Shown piece by piece: positions 25,855-33,851 of a stretch of DNA of 64,000 nucleotides (the first letter of the stretch is position 1; each line of letters begins with the position of its first letter). Source of the stretch: Candidatus Nitrosopumilus sp. (GTDB taxonomy: Archaea > Thermoproteota > Nitrososphaeria > Nitrososphaerales > Nitrosopumilaceae); contig JAILWG010000005.1 in assembly GCA_025699075.1 (NCBI GenBank), positions 57,819 to 121,818 of the forward strand, in the 5' to 3' direction. Position numbers and translations under genes: made by a program. A model generated the notes under the pieces. It was given only the letters and a program-made list of their open reading frames with translations, was not told where the DNA came from and ran no database searches.

Positions 25855-27255
25855 TTAGTTAGGGTCTATTGCACATCGGTTGGGGCCAATCTCCAAGTCA
25901 GGAATGTCTGAATGAACGAGTTCTAGTTCCCCTTTGTTAATTGTAATGATTTTTCTGTAATTCATGGGCCTAGGCAGAGTAATTGAAACAACTTTTTTTA
26001 TGAATTCTTCTTTGGACAGATCTATCCATTGAAGGTTCTTTGAGTTTCCTATTGTTGAATAAAATGCACCATTAACAGATTCTACGTCTTGACCACGATG
26101 TGTTGGAAACACCATTGTTTGATCTGAAAGCCCAAGTAGTTTATTGTGAAGTGTGTTGTAAAGATCTTGTGCAAATTCCTCTGCGTTATCTCTCAAATCT
26201 GGCCTTCCTATTGATTCGACAAACAATATGTCTCCTGTAAAGACATATTTTTCATCAATCACATAACTTAGACTTCCCGGAGTGTGACCTGGAGTATGAA
26301 TTACTCTAAGTTTTGATTTACCAAATGATATCTCATCAGCATCTCCGACAAAGTTAGCATCATAATCATATCCCTCATATTTTGAAAGGTATAATTTCGA
26401 TCCCGTTGCCTTTACAAGATCTCTTGCAGAAGAAACATGATCTGCATGTTGATGTGTATCAATCACATTGATAATCTGAAATCCTAGTTGTTTTGAAATC
26501 TCAATGTATTTTTGAAATGGATATAATGGATCAATTACTGTTGCTTTATTTTCAGACACTACGATGTGAGAAAGACATCCTTTTCCAATTTTTTGTACTT
26601 GGATAATTTTGATAGGCTCATTAACTACGGTAACTGGTTTTAAGACTTGGTTCCACCCTGCAAGTCCATCTTTAAGCACATGTGAATTAATACCTGCTCG
26701 TGCCAATGCAAAACTTGCAACCATGGCACGATTTCCATGAGGACAAATAGTTACAATTTGTTTGTCTTTAGGTATTTTTTGCAGTGTCTCTGAATTAAAA
26801 AGGTCATCCAGAGGAATGTTCACACTTCCAGGAATTTTATATTCGGAGAATTCATCAGTGTTTCTAACATCTACTAGAAACACATCATTGAGTTTTTGAG
26901 CAAGATCATCTGGTAAAATTATTTTTCCTGTTTGTCCTTTTGAAAGATTTCCTTTCCACGAAGAAAATCCACCTTCCAAATAATGAGCATCCAAACCAAA
27001 AGAAGACATCATATTTGCAGTTTCTTTAGAAAAATCTTCAGGCTCAGAAATTAGTACAATTTTGGTGTTCTTTGGAATTTTAGGCATAATTTTTTCTTTG
27101 GCTTGAACATCGCAAACGGCATGAACAGAGCCTTCTATATGAGAACTTTCGAAAACATCCTTGGATCTAAGATCAAACAAAAGTAATGGTTTTTGATTTG
27201 TTAAATCCTCATTTAACTGACTAGGGGATATTCCTAGATTTGAGGTTTGGATCAT
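25855..27255 (-). CDS. rhodanese-rhodanese-metallo-beta-lactamase fusion
   Basis: 466 residues in the order rhodanese (about 1-105), rhodanese (about 110-205), metallo-beta-lactamase (about 215-466). The first rhodanese has no cysteine in its loop (VLISEPEDF) and is inactive. The second has CPHGNRA with an active Cys. The hydrolase domain carries DTHQHADHVSSA and RVIHTPGHTPGS, then DILFVESIGRPD, as in persulfide dioxygenases (ETHE1 type) and YcbL-like proteins. It likely oxidizes or hydrolyses glutathione-type or protein persulfides. In most known fusions the rhodanese follows the hydrolase; here it precedes. Monocistronic. Confidence 0.85.
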   Translation of the reverse strand: MIQTSNLGISPSQLNEDLTNQKPLLLFDLRSKDVFESSHIEGSVHAVCDVQAKEKIMPKIPKNTKIVLISEPEDFSKETANMMSSFGLDAHYLEGGFSSWKGNLSKGQTGKIILPDDLAQKLNDVFLVDVRNTDEFSEYKIPGSVNIPLDDLFNSETLQKIPKDKQIVTICPHGNRAMVASFALARAGINSHVLKDGLAGWNQVLKPVTVVNEPIKIIQVQKIGKGCLSHIVVSENKATVIDPLYPFQKYIEISKQLGFQIINVIDTHQHADHVSSARDLVKATGSKLYLSKYEGYDYDANFVGDADEISFGKSKLRVIHTPGHTPGSLSYVIDEKYVFTGDILFVESIGRPDLRDNAEEFAQDLYNTLHNKLLGLSDQTMVFPTHRGQDVESVNGAFYSTIGNSKNLQWIDLSKEEFIKKVVSITLPRPMNYRKIITINKGELELVHSDIPDLEIGPNRCAIDPN

Positions 27256-27353
27256 GGTATTGCTTCTTTGATTGCATAAATAAAAGATGACTGCTTATTT
27301 CAAAATTGAAATTCATGGCAATTTTGTCAGATTTTAGGAACAGAAATCAGCCT

Positions 27354-27530
27354 TTAATTTCTCATTTTTAGTATGATAGTAATTACTATAATTGCCATAC
27401 TTATTCCAATTAAGACTAATCCAACAAACCATGTTTCTGAAAAAATATCTGTAAAATTTATGATTAGTATTCCTGCTGTAAATAAAATTCCGATAATTAT
27501 GTAAATTACTGCTCTTGGTTTTATGTACAC
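27354..27530 (-). CDS. two-span small membrane protein (58 aa)
   Basis: 58 residues from a GTG at 27530, in a different frame from the larger shadow open frame over it. Two hydrophobic stretches, about 7-25 (AVIYIIIGILFTAGILII) and about 34-54 (TWFVGLVLIGISMAIIVITII), with a short polar turn NFTDIFSE between, make a helical hairpin, and KMRN ends it. The TATA-like GTTAAATATG (centre near 27556) is 26.5 nt upstream of the GTG. The role is unknown. Confidence 0.6.
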   Translation of the reverse strand: MYIKPRAVIYIIIGILFTAGILIINFTDIFSETWFVGLVLIGISMAIIVITIILKMRN

Positions 27531-27730
27531 AGTGTATCATTTATTCCTATCATATTTAACATGTTAATCTAATTTTTGGAAAATAATCTTCTTTAATTTG
27601 GCATATTTTTCAAAATATTAAAAAATAATTTTAAAATTTAAATTCAAAATATTCATGTAAAATTTATTGAGTTTGCATAAAAAATTCCTGATGTTTACAT
27701 TATTTAATTGAAAAAATTTTTTAGGTTACA

Positions 27731-28105
27731 ATGACAGCAAAAAAACGTACTGTAAAAAGAAAACCTGTTAGAAAAGCAAAACGAACAGTTAGAAAAACAG
27801 CTACCAAAGCAAAACGAACAGTTAGAAAAACAGCTACCAAAGCAAAACGAACAGTTAGAAAACCTGTCAAAAAGGCAAAACGTACTGTTAGTAAAGTAAA
27901 ACGAACAGTTAGAAAAACAAAACAAACAGTAAGTAAAGCAAAAAAACGTGCTGAACAAGTAGCAAACAAAAGAAAGAGAGAACTTCTACAGGCAAATAAC
28001 AAAATCAAGAGTATGAAAAAGGCTATAAAATCTGCAGAAAAATCTGCAAGAAAAAAGAATTCTATATACCAAAAAGCGTTAAAGAGAGCCAAACAAACTC
28101 TATAA
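27731..28105 (+). CDS. histone-H1-like Lys/Arg repeat protein
   Basis: 124 residues, about 45% Lys+Arg, no acidic patch. The first 80 residues are repeats around K-A/V/T-K-R-T-V-R/S-K, as in KAKRTVRKTATKAKRTVRKT. The rest (from about 75) is a charged helix RAEQVANKRKRELLQANNK. At DNA level three 33-nt units (27773-27871) are nearly identical. This resembles histone H1 tails and bacterial Hc1/Hc2 proteins, and predicts a DNA-binding nucleoid protein. A TATA-like TTATTTAATTG at 27701-27711 lies 25 nt before the ATG. A T-rich stretch follows its stop. Confidence 0.78.
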   Translation: MTAKKRTVKRKPVRKAKRTVRKTATKAKRTVRKTATKAKRTVRKPVKKAKRTVSKVKRTVRKTKQTVSKAKKRAEQVANKRKRELLQANNKIKSMKKAIKSAEKSARKKNSIYQKALKRAKQTL

Positions 28106-28255
28106 CCCCATTTTTTATCTTATTTGGATAATTTAGAAATAATGAGCTTAATTTATGATCAAGTAATTGCTTCTTGAGTGAACTCTAAGAAATGATAAAT
28201 TTAAGATGCTTTCAGATAATTTGTACCTCGGTCTGTTTGGTATCCTGTGTGTAGT

Positions 28256-28468
28256 CTATGGCGTGGATGATATTTTGTTTTTAGACATATTTCCCTCTGA
28301 AATTACAGGATTCTGATTCATGTCTACCAGTTTGCATAGTGAATGAATCTGTTCTTCTGATTCAAAATGGCATTTTTTACAATCAAACTTGATAGGCTCA
28401 TTACAAATGGAACATTCTTCTTTGATTGTTAATTTTATTCCGCATTTTCTACAACTTTCTATTCTCAT
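28256..28468 (-). CDS. zinc-ribbon protein (70 aa)
   Basis: 70 residues with eight cysteines, six of them in the CxxC pattern CRKC, CSIC and CKKC, and the others in FDCKKC and LCKL. This is room for two zinc ribbons of the rubredoxin-like kind. The tail, from about 45, is polar and unstructured. The TATA-like GTATATGG on the minus strand (centre near 28495) lies 27 nt upstream of the ATG. Function unknown. Confidence 0.65.
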   Translation of the reverse strand: MRIESCRKCGIKLTIKEECSICNEPIKFDCKKCHFESEEQIHSLCKLVDMNQNPVISEGNMSKNKISSTP

Positions 28469-28574
28469 AGTTTAGATGTATCCAAAATAGCCATATACGT
28501 TGGTCAGCTGTATAGCTTACCAGTAATCTATCATTTTTACCATGCCCTATCTATGACTGATGATAACTATAATC

Positions 28575-28724
28575 ATGAAATCACAACAAATCTCAAACTG
28601 GGATAAAATGGTTCATGCCCCTTTCAAAAAGGTCGTAAAGTTTGACCTTATCTGCATGGGAATCGGTGCAGTGATTGGAGTGGGCATTGGAGCATACTCT
28701 GTTGCTAGCGGATTGTTCAGCTAG
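28575..28724 (+). CDS. small single-span membrane protein (49 aa)
   Basis: 49 residues: an amphipathic, basic N-terminus (MKSQQISNWDKMVHAPFKK) and one membrane span rich in Gly-x3-Gly (MGIGAVIGVGIGAYSVASG). The TATA-like CCTATCTATG near 28546-28555 is 25-26 nt upstream. Its stop codon lies inside a perfect hairpin (28701-28728). Glycine-zipper spans often form oligomers. The function is unknown. Confidence 0.6.
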   Translation: MKSQQISNWDKMVHAPFKKVVKFDLICMGIGAVIGVGIGAYSVASGLFS

Positions 28725-28742
28725 CAACGATTTCCTTTTTTC
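28701..28742 (+). terminator. hairpin with T-run overlapping a stop codon
   Basis: GTTGCTAGC (28701-28709) and its exact reverse complement GCTAGCAAC (28720-28728) leave a 10-nt loop, followed by a T-rich run up to 28742. The stop TAG of the 49-residue gene lies in the second arm. The sequence has the shape of an intrinsic terminator, which is uncommon in archaea. Confidence 0.55.
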
Positions 28743-28745
28743 TAA

Positions 28746-28981
28746 TTAACTACGACTGATATTGTGGAATTCAAAACAATAGCTGCAGCATTTTCATTAC
28801 TTGCAGTCTCAGGTGTGGGGCTAAGTACAATATGGATTGGAATGTTTGATGAGGAAAAAGTGAAAAATATTTTGGGAACTGACTTGAGACCTTCATCTAT
28901 CCTTTGCATTGGTTATCCTGACAAGAAAAACCTCCAAAATCTAGAAGGAAACTCAAGGAACTCATCAAGGTAATCGAATAA
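28746..28981 (+). pseudogene. nitroreductase remnant, N-terminus lost and frameshifted
   Basis: Following an in-frame TAA at 28743-28745, the reading DIVEFKTIAAAFSLLAVSG then WIGMFDEEKVKNILG and ILCIGYPDKK matches the C-terminal third of nitroreductases (…LAAxxLGLGTxWIGxFDEEKVKEILG…ALLPLGYPxEKP). The frame is lost at the run of A at 28926-28930; the next frame continues PPKSRRKLKELIKVIE to 28981, the usual end of the family. The first two thirds, with the FMN-binding residues, are gone. It lies directly behind a hairpin terminator, so expression is doubtful. Confidence 0.65.
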
Positions 28982-29022
28982 AATCTGTAATCATTTTTAT
29001 CTCGTATTGAGTAGTGGTATCA

Positions 29023-29823
29023 ATGACAGATCTGTTTGATGAGACTGCAAAATATGTGCTTGATTTAGCAAGTCCTCAACGTATGGAAATCTTATTCAAG
29101 TTATTGGAAAAAAATTCCACTCCTACTGCATTAGCAAAGGAGATTGATGCAACCAAACAAGAAGTACATAGAAATTTTACAAGGCTGGAAGACAGTGGTT
29201 TAATTGAAAAGAAAACTGACGGAAAATACACTTTGACAACATTTGGAAGGACTATGTGCACACAAATCCCCTCCTTGGTGTTTGTCTCCCAAAACCGAAA
29301 ATATTTTGAAGAGCATGATTTTGGTGAGGTTCCTCACAAGTTTCAAATGCGTTGCGGTCAACTTGCAAATTCACAACACATCAAGGGTGTGTCTAAAGTA
29401 CTTGAACAGTGGAAGTGTGTCTACAAAAATTCTAATGAGTACATCTATGAAGTGTTGTCTGAAGTTCCCCTTGATCTGATTGAACCTCTGGTTAAAAAAA
29501 TCAAAAAAGGAGTAAAATTCAATTATATATTTTCTGAGTCAGCCGTAGTTCCTCCAGGACGAAAGGCATTACTAAAAAAACTAGGTTTTGATAAGTTGAT
29601 TGAAAAAGGATTGATTGAAAGAAAGATGGAGAAAAACGTTCAAACAGTTCTTGTAATGAACGAAAAAGAGGCATGTCTGATGTTTCCTACGCTTGACGGG
29701 GATCATGATATTACAGAGATGTTTTATTCTGATGACGCAATGTTTCATGAATGGTGCCTTGATTATTTCAGGTATTGTTGGTATGGTTCTGACGTGTTCA
29801 AAGAGAGCAAATTAAAAGAATAA
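29023..29823 (+). CDS. winged-helix regulator with C-terminal sensor domain
   Basis: 266 residues from the ATG at 29023, which lies about 26 nt after TTTTTAT at 28994-29000; the frame could also open at a GTG at 29014. An N-terminal winged HTH (about 12-75) has the ArsR-like pattern SPQRMEILFKLLEKNSTPTALAKEI, DATKQEVHRNFTRLEDSGLI and a beta wing KKTDGKYTLTTFG. The rest resembles the archaeal DUF1724/MarR-like C-terminal sensing domain (VPLDLIEPLVKKIKKGVKFNYIFSE; EWCLDYFRYCWYGS). The ligand and target are unknown. Confidence 0.82.
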   Translation: MTDLFDETAKYVLDLASPQRMEILFKLLEKNSTPTALAKEIDATKQEVHRNFTRLEDSGLIEKKTDGKYTLTTFGRTMCTQIPSLVFVSQNRKYFEEHDFGEVPHKFQMRCGQLANSQHIKGVSKVLEQWKCVYKNSNEYIYEVLSEVPLDLIEPLVKKIKKGVKFNYIFSESAVVPPGRKALLKKLGFDKLIEKGLIERKMEKNVQTVLVMNEKEACLMFPTLDGDHDITEMFYSDDAMFHEWCLDYFRYCWYGSDVFKESKLKE

Positions 29824-29922
29824 TTTCTAATTTTTGAATGTTGTAATATTAAAACAATCAGTATGACTGATTCTGATAATTTCTACGAATTCCTATTAAG
29901 CAATTTTCAATTCCTGTGTTCA

Positions 29923-30759
29923 ATGACAAAACTACTTTTTGCCTCAATTATCACTGCTGCAATCATGCTGTCTGCATTTACTCCAAATGCCTTTGCACAG
30001 TCTGATTTTAACAAAATTGAAGGCAATGACATACAAAACAACCCTGTATTTCAAGACATTCTTGACAAAATCGAATTTTCAAAAAAGCAATATCTGAAAT
30101 CACAAGAGAAGAAATCTCTACAAGATAAACATCAAAAATTCATTGATCAACAACGTATTGCTGCCCAAGAATCTCTAAAACAAGAACTGCAAAGAATGGA
30201 AAAAAACTATGAGGAGTTTACACCTAGAAATGCATTTGCAAAATATGTTTCCAGTCTGAATGCAACAAATCATGATATTTTCTGGGATCAGTTTGACTAT
30301 CTTCAAACAAAAATATCTCTGGCCAAAGATGCACGTGACTCAGTTCTTAGTCAGGGAGGCACGTATTTTGATGCTATGAAGAAATATGTCGAATTTGCAA
30401 AAATGCCAAAAGTTGAAATGCAAAATATTGTTAGAGAGCTCAACATAAAACATAATCTTGCACAAAGTGACATACAATCACATTTTGACGTTAATGGCAA
30501 ACTTCCAAGATATGAAAATGATCTTGAATCTCCATGTTATGGGTGCACTGCTAAAATTTCCAAAATACAAATCAATTCCGAGCAATCAGTACCAGTAAAG
30601 AGGATATTACTTGATCAAAAGCCTACAAAAATAGACGATCTGAGGGAGTCTCTTTCTAAAATACAAAACAACTTCTTAAAGTCAAAAAATGTCATAGAGC
30701 AAAAGAAAATGGTATTTGAGATGAATAAAATCGTCAAAAATATTCAAGAACTTGAATGA
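29923..30759 (+). CDS. secreted helical protein
   Basis: 278 residues with a signal peptide MTKLLFASIITAAIMLSAF ending PNAFAQ-S. An upstream ATG at 29863 adds 20 residues that would spoil the signal sequence, so 29923 is preferred. The mature part is charged and helical with many Gln/Lys/Glu (FSKKQYLKSQEKKSLQDKHQ), with a CYGC pair near 206. It looks like an extracellular coiled-coil or fibrous protein. Family not recognised. No operon partner is clear. Confidence 0.65.
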   Translation: MTKLLFASIITAAIMLSAFTPNAFAQSDFNKIEGNDIQNNPVFQDILDKIEFSKKQYLKSQEKKSLQDKHQKFIDQQRIAAQESLKQELQRMEKNYEEFTPRNAFAKYVSSLNATNHDIFWDQFDYLQTKISLAKDARDSVLSQGGTYFDAMKKYVEFAKMPKVEMQNIVRELNIKHNLAQSDIQSHFDVNGKLPRYENDLESPCYGCTAKISKIQINSEQSVPVKRILLDQKPTKIDDLRESLSKIQNNFLKSKNVIEQKKMVFEMNKIVKNIQELE

Positions 30760-30948
30760 CAAACATTCATTTTTTTTATTTTCAAGAAAATTAATTTAAT
30801 TTCATCTTCGAGTAGAGTAAATTTTCATTCAACGATAAGTCGTTACTATTGGCATGATGCGAAATCGTGTAACAGACACAACCACAAAATAAAACAATTT
30901 ACTCGATGAGTTAAAATATCTAAAAAAATTCATTCAAAGAATCCTATT

Positions 30949-32526
30949 GTGTCTTCTGTAATTAATAAAAAAATAAAATTCATGCTTGTTTTATTGGCAG
31001 TTAGTATGACCGTGTCCTTTTTGGCATGGACTGAAATTGTCTCTTTTGCAGATTTGGACAAAGATGGTGTAATTGATTCCTTTGACAATTGTCCAGCAAA
31101 TTCAAATGTTGATCAGGCCGACTTTGATTTTGACAAGATTGGTGATGAATGTGATTCAGATGATGATAATGACGGTATATCTGATTCACTTGACCAATTT
31201 GATACAGACCCTACAGACTGGGCAGATTCTGATTCTGATTCTATAGGTGACAACAAAGATTCAGATGATGATAATGACGGTATATCTGATTCACTTGACC
31301 AATTTGATACAGACCCTACAGACTGGGCAGACTTTGATTTTGACGGGTTAGGTTCTTCTCGTGATTCAGATGATGATAATGACGGCATATTGGATGTAGA
31401 TGACCCTTCGCCCTTGCTTGTTTCAGAAGATTTGGCAAATAGGCATCTTTCAGAAATACAAACATGTGCTGATTTGGATGATGGCACTCCACGTCTTGTT
31501 TGTTACTCGCAATTCTTTGGACATCTTGCAGAAAATGAAGATAGCAACTCTGATGCACTGGAATTATCAATTGCACTGTCAAAGATCGGCACAATAGATG
31601 ATTGCCATTTTGTATCTCATGAAATTGGTCATGTTTCATATGAAGAAACTAAAGATGTGACAAAAAGTCTGTATGGGATGGACGGTACCATGTGCCGAGG
31701 GGGCTATTTTCATGGTGTATTGGCATCATATTTTCATAATATTAAATTATCAGAAGAACCTTTTCCAGATTCATATCAAACCATTTGTAATGATTTGATA
31801 GGTACTTCAAACTATCAAGATTGTATACATGGTTTGGGACATGGACTCATTCATTATTTTGGCGATGATTTGAATTCTTCACTTGAGTCATGTCGTGACC
31901 TGTCTTTCTATCAGAATATTTTATGTGTCAAGGGAGTTATGATGCAATATACTGACAATGTTCTTACGAGAGATGGCATCTCTGAAAATACTTTATCGAA
32001 TATTTGTACCTCCCAACCAATGAAAGAGGCTGATTTTGTCGAATGTAGTATGTCTGTTGGAACTACTGTTGCCTTTTTCACAAACCATGAACTTGACAAT
32101 GGAATAGAATTATGTAATCTGATTGAAAATGATGCTTCTCGAAATTATTGTATTGACGGATTGCATCTTGAAATCGAAGATTCTGAAAAATATGAAGCAA
32201 ACCCTCTTACTGAAATTCAAAGGGAAAAATATCAACCACAATTCGTTGATGGATATGCTGAACCTATTGATATTAGAAGTCCCGCAATAATCTCTGATTT
32301 TAACTATATTTCAAATGTGGGAGTGATTTTATTTTCTATTGATTCTCCACAATATGTTACACTGTATATTCCAAATGAATTCGTCTCACAAAGAATGTCT
32401 ATAACTGTTAATGGTCAAATTCCAAATGATTTAGAATCTCAAGATAGTCTATTAGGTCAAGATATGGTGATGATACAATTTGTTCCCTCTGAGGCTGGAA
32501 TTGTGTTGATTTCTCCGATACCTTAG
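30949..32526 (+). CDS. exported thrombospondin type 3 repeat protein with His/Cys domain
   Basis: 525 residues from a GTG; TTAAAATATC at 30911-30920 lies about 33 nt upstream. N-terminal signal/anchor (residues about 11-32). Residues about 33-150 are calcium-binding type 3 repeats (DLDKDGVIDSFDNCP, DSDDDNDGISDSLDQFDTDP twice). The following domain (about 165-400) has many Cys and His in patterns such as CHFVSHEIGHVSYE, CRGGYFHGVLASYFHN and CIHGLGHGLIHYFGDD. This is a possible metal site but no clear zincin: HEIGH is one Glu/His short of HExxH geometry I can support. A beta-rich C-terminal part ends the protein. Surface location and calcium dependence are inferred. Confidence 0.75.
   Translation: MSSVINKKIKFMLVLLAVSMTVSFLAWTEIVSFADLDKDGVIDSFDNCPANSNVDQADFDFDKIGDECDSDDDNDGISDSLDQFDTDPTDWADSDSDSIGDNKDSDDDNDGISDSLDQFDTDPTDWADFDFDGLGSSRDSDDDNDGILDVDDPSPLLVSEDLANRHLSEIQTCADLDDGTPRLVCYSQFFGHLAENEDSNSDALELSIALSKIGTIDDCHFVSHEIGHVSYEETKDVTKSLYGMDGTMCRGGYFHGVLASYFHNIKLSEEPFPDSYQTICNDLIGTSNYQDCIHGLGHGLIHYFGDDLNSSLESCRDLSFYQNILCVKGVMMQYTDNVLTRDGISENTLSNICTSQPMKEADFVECSMSVGTTVAFFTNHELDNGIELCNLIENDASRNYCIDGLHLEIEDSEKYEANPLTEIQREKYQPQFVDGYAEPIDIRSPAIISDFNYISNVGVILFSIDSPQYVTLYIPNEFVSQRMSITVNGQIPNDLESQDSLLGQDMVMIQFVPSEAGIVLISPIP
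31153..31331 (+). repeat. two perfect 74-bp direct repeats in the coding region
   Basis: 31153-31226 and 31258-31331 are identical over 74 bp, 105 bp apart start to start. Each codes for one calcium-binding type 3 unit with the ending DPTDWAD. The third and partial unit that follows is diverged. The identity at wobble bases points to a recent duplication or gene conversion. Confidence 0.85.
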
Positions 32527-32544
32527 GATTTTAAACCAGAATGA

Positions 32545-32622
32545 TGGTGCTCCCATCGGGATTTGAACCCGAGTCTTTGGCTTGAGAAGCCAAAATGCTT
32601 AACCGGACTACACTATAGGAGC
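32545..32622 (-). tRNA. tRNA-Glu (anticodon CTC)
   Basis: The reverse strand folds as a tRNA: acceptor GCTCCTA with TGGGAGC (one G-T pair), anticodon stem TTGGC/GCCAA around the loop TTCTCAA with anticodon CTC, T arm with GTTCAAATC. Discriminator A and encoded CCA at 32545-32547. No intron. The box CTTTAAATT at 32647-32656 lies 27-30 nt upstream of the 5' end. Confidence 0.97.
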
Positions 32623-32646
32623 TTGTTGAAAAACAAATCAAATCTC

Positions 32647-32656
32647 AATTTAAAGG
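32647..32656 (-). promoter_or_regulatory. TATA-like box of tRNA-Glu
   Basis: The minus strand reads CTTTAAATT here, about 28 nt before the tRNA 5' end at 32622. The position fits an archaeal TBP site. Confidence 0.5.
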
Positions 32657-32733
32657 AAATGTTTTGACTTTGCATGAGTTGGTAAAACTTTGTGACTTGA
32701 TTCATTTATAGAAAAATCCCCATTAGCAAATTT

Positions 32734-33618
32734 GTGGATGTTAAAAAATTCATTGCAGAAAACGGATTATCTGGTTTTCCCATAGGGCTGGGCGGATGCA
32801 GAATCTCTGATCTGTCCTTTAATTCATGTGATTATGACGTTTTTGTCTTTGATGAAAAGTCAGAACCTGAAACGATTCATAAATTTGATGATGACTTTGT
32901 GATAATCCATCATGCATCCTTGTCTGAAACTAATTCTGAAAAACTCCTTCAATATGACCAGCTAGAAATCATTGATGATGAATCTTGGGAATTGCGAATG
33001 CTCCTCTCCAAAATCAAAGAAAAACGTAATTCTTTGTTTTCTGATTTTGCAAAAAACTGCTTGATAGAGTCTCAGTTCTGCTGCCAAAAAACTAAAGAGG
33101 CAATTCAAACCGGTGATGCATTTGCTCCTTGCTGGCAAAAATGCGCCAGTTACTATCTGGCAAATGCCATCTCTTCAATTAACCATCAACGTCCTAGTCC
33201 GTCACATATGCTTGATTTACTTCGAAAGCTGGAAAAAAATTCAATCAATGAACATATCTCTATTGTAACTCAAACAATTGGTTTTGAGAGAGCTACTCCG
33301 ACATTACTTGAACGTATGTTAAAGTCGACAATCGGGTTTTCTGATTTGGTAGAGAAGAATGGCCATTCTCAAATCATTCAACAAAAACATGATTTCTTTG
33401 TAAATAACTCGATGCTTTCTGATTGCTATTTCTATCTGGGCTATGTCAACAAAGAAAATTTTGTAAAAATCAAGAATAATCTGAGTCGTCAACAGGACTT
33501 GATTCACATCCTAAAGGTCGCCTTTGATGTTGAGGCTGATTCCAATCTCCTGCAGCAGCAGTCGGATCTTGTCCAGAAGTCATGTAATGAAATTCTTGAG
33601 ATTCTCTCAAGTGCGTAG
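32734..33618 (+). CDS. possible nucleotidyltransferase with HEPN-like helical domain
   Basis: 294 residues from a GTG at 32734, with a TATA-like TCATTTATAG at 32702-32710 about 28 nt upstream. Residues 20-38 (GGCRISDLSFNSCDYDVFVFD) fit the polymerase-beta nucleotidyltransferase signature hG[GS]x9-13Dh[DE]h. A later helical region (FCCQKTKEAIQTG, then CASYYLANAISSINHQRPSP followed by SHML) resembles the C-terminal HEPN-like domain of kanamycin nucleotidyltransferase-type proteins. The catalytic third Asp of the NTase is not identified. Whether it is active, or part of a toxin/antitoxin or RNA-modifying system, is not known. Confidence 0.5.
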   Translation: MDVKKFIAENGLSGFPIGLGGCRISDLSFNSCDYDVFVFDEKSEPETIHKFDDDFVIIHHASLSETNSEKLLQYDQLEIIDDESWELRMLLSKIKEKRNSLFSDFAKNCLIESQFCCQKTKEAIQTGDAFAPCWQKCASYYLANAISSINHQRPSPSHMLDLLRKLEKNSINEHISIVTQTIGFERATPTLLERMLKSTIGFSDLVEKNGHSQIIQQKHDFFVNNSMLSDCYFYLGYVNKENFVKIKNNLSRQQDLIHILKVAFDVEADSNLLQQQSDLVQKSCNEILEILSSA

Positions 33619-33641
33619 AATTCTATTTGGATGTACTAACC

Positions 33642-33653
33642 TTTTAAAATAAG
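33642..33653 (+). promoter_or_regulatory. TATA-like box of the Cys-rich peptide gene
   Basis: TTTTAAAATAAG is centred about 25 nt before the ATG at 33672, the normal spacing for a leaderless archaeal gene. Sequence seen, role inferred. Confidence 0.5.
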
Positions 33654-33671
33654 TAAAATCCCTAGTTTACC

Positions 33672-33815
33672 ATGGTAGATCAAGCATGTGGATGCGAAGC
33701 TGACAGCGGCGATCCAGATTACTCATGTGATTGTGCAATGCAGGGTCATTGCATATGCAGTTCTGATTGCAAATGTAATACCGACGTTTGTAAAGAAGCA
33801 ACTAAAGATATGTAA
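33672..33815 (+). CDS. metallothionein-like Cys-rich peptide (47 aa)
   Basis: 47 residues, nine of them Cys at 6, 8, 19, 21, 27, 29, 33, 35 and 40, mostly as C-x-C (ACGCEAD, SCDCAMQGHCIC, CKCN). This density and spacing resemble metallothioneins and copper- or zinc-buffering peptides. It has one His (26) and no signal peptide. The TATA-like box at 33642-33653 supports the ATG. In a copper-dependent organism copper buffering is plausible but unproven. Confidence 0.7.
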   Translation: MVDQACGCEADSGDPDYSCDCAMQGHCICSSDCKCNTDVCKEATKDM

Positions 33816-33851
33816 TTGGATTAGTTCCAATACTAATTTTTTATTTTTTGA

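Noticed and set aside
27334..27540. 68-codon minus frame MIHCVHKTKSSNLHNYRNF
   Set aside because: It is a shadow; the overlapping frame with two membrane helices and a GTG start 26.5 nt from a TATA box is far more plausible.
30814..30906. GAGTAAATT/AATTTACTC arms in the 30.8-30.9 kb gap as a possible structured RNA
   Set aside because: 9-bp arms 75 nt apart with no C/D-box, K-turn or other motif inside; not enough to call an RNA.
31153..31331. Two 74-bp direct repeats as a CRISPR or mobile element
   Set aside because: They lie in frame in a gene, code calcium-binding repeats, and have no array of unique spacers.
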